This document shows positions 63,683 through 64,000 of a stretch of DNA of 64,000 nt, piece by piece. A program made the translations under genes and the position numbers. Source of the stretch: DYFX01 sp964400625 (GTDB lineage Bacteria; Patescibacteriota; Patescibacteriia; SG8-24; DYFX01); the NCBI GenBank assembly GCA_964400625.1, contig CAYNUS010000003.1, forward strand, positions 99,654-163,653, in the 5' to 3' direction. The notes under the pieces are model-generated. The model was not told the origin of the DNA and searched no databases. It worked only from the letters and a program-made list of their open reading frames with translations. Numbering within the stretch: position 1 is the stretch's first letter; every line of letters starts with the position of its first letter.

Positions 63683-63719
63683 CCGTCCGCTTGGCATATG
63701 CCGGGCTGACGGTTTTTTT
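63683..63719 (+). terminator. Terminator inside the 63835 leader
   Basis: CCGTC...TTGGCA and TGCCGGGCT...GACGG form a stem of about 13 pairs with one mismatch, followed by T7, about 110 nt after the promoter. Confidence 0.8.
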
Positions 63720-63750
63720 GTGCTGACATAAGCGAAGAAGTCGTTTCCCA

Positions 63751-63831
63751 CTGCCTGATCTGGCGGGACGGATCTCGTGAACCGAGGCTCGTCACCCCCT
63801 CCGCAAGGTCAGGCAGGGCGAAAGGACGCCC
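63751..63831 (+). ncRNA. Candidate cis-regulatory RNA before the 63835 gene
   Basis: CTGCCTGA (63751-63758) pairs with TCAGGCAG (63809-63816). Inside, GACG/CGTC and CTCG/CGAG form a nested arm. Immediately after, GGGCG/CGCCC forms a hairpin whose loop AAAGGA is the ribosome binding site. No known riboswitch class is recognised. Confidence 0.55.
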
Positions 63832-63834
63832 GAT

Positions 63835-64000
63835 ATGTCGGATTTCAACCACATTTCACGGAAAACGCTCCGGAATCTCCAGAAAAACTGGGTGACGACG
63901 GTGGTTTTGGCGTCCTTGCTGATGTCCTCCGTCCCCGCGACCCCCGCCTCCGCCGCCTCCACCGTCCCCAAGCTCCTCAACTACCAAGCCCGCATCACCG
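63835..64000 (+). CDS. Partial exported surface protein
   Basis: The first 55 residues are visible. A basic start (MSDFNHISRKTLRNLQKN) is followed by a signal peptide (about 19-42, ending TPASAAS) and the mature start TVPKLLNYQARIT. The KLLNYQ-x-R-T pattern is the usual opening of long, repetitive surface or fibre proteins in Patescibacteria and other bacteria. The gene continues beyond the right edge. The RBS AAAGGA is held in a hairpin loop at 63821-63826. Confidence 0.75.
   Translation, partial: MSDFNHISRKTLRNLQKNWVTTVVLASLLMSSVPATPASAASTVPKLLNYQARIT

Larger units (their letters stand above)
63471..63834 (+). other. Intergenic region with a long structured leader
   Basis: No convincing coding sequence. 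It holds the divergent glycosyltransferase promoter, a plus-strand promoter (63542-63570), a strong hairpin terminator (63683-63719), a helix-closed RNA segment (63751-63816) and a hairpin that carries the RBS of the next gene in its loop (63816-63831). Confidence 0.7.

Overview
The window is a GC-rich, gene-dense bacterial contig that uses TGA as a stop codon. The gene content suggests a member of the Patescibacteria (candidate phyla radiation). The evidence is a transketolase split into two genes, a DUF4012 protein next to a glycosyltransferase, small PH-domain, VKOR/thioredoxin and TrmB-type proteins, a 23S-5S transcription unit with no 16S gene, an isoleucyl-tRNA synthetase carrying an inserted histidine-phosphatase domain, and many small proteins without recognisable relatives. 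Assignment below phylum level is not possible from this sequence. One run of ten N inside ileS marks a scaffold join.

Layout. 1-7.6 kb: cell-wall genes (SpoIID-like protein, D,D-carboxypeptidase), ruvB with two membrane proteins, and three unknown genes. 7.6-11.7 kb: tRNA-Leu(UAA), family X DNA polymerase, and a VKOR/thioredoxin pair for extracytoplasmic disulfides. 11.8-16.1 kb: a surface module of two Cys-rich lipoproteins, a collagen-like protein and a lamin-tail-domain protein. 16.2-24.1 kb: small unknown genes, tRNA-Leu(UAG), an operon for PRPP synthesis and nucleobase salvage with a plant-type (class II) PRPP synthetase, a TrmB regulator, rlmH, and overlapping small genes including an NlpC/P60-like protein without its cysteine. 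24.1-28.1 kb: tandem promoters, a leader terminator, 23S and 5S rRNA. 28-35.2 kb: MOSC protein, lipoprotein, and the amino-sugar genes glmU-like (acyltransferase half), glmS, glmR/yvcK, HAD phosphatase and glmU-like (uridyltransferase half). 35-46.5 kb: tRNA-Ala and central carbon genes (2-hydroxyacid dehydrogenase, aldolase, PfkB kinase, split transketolase, ABC exporter, rpe, rpiB). 46.5-57.3 kb: ileS, lipoprotein, small genes, an unusual methyltransferase, ruvA, a FemAB-like transferase, tRNA-Arg(CCG) and a degenerate copy of it. 57.4-64 kb: glycosyltransferase, DUF4012 and DUF11-like envelope operon, and a long structured leader in front of a surface protein that runs off the window.

Transcription signals are unusually readable. 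Most promoters are TTGACN, 17 bp, TANNNT, often with an extended -10 TG. Two features recur. Many housekeeping genes have their ATG 8-9 nt after the -10 hexamer, which implies leaderless mRNAs. Several promoters have the -35 hexamer inside the loop of the preceding gene's intrinsic terminator, sometimes on top of its stop codon. Promoter and terminator calls are read by eye and untested.
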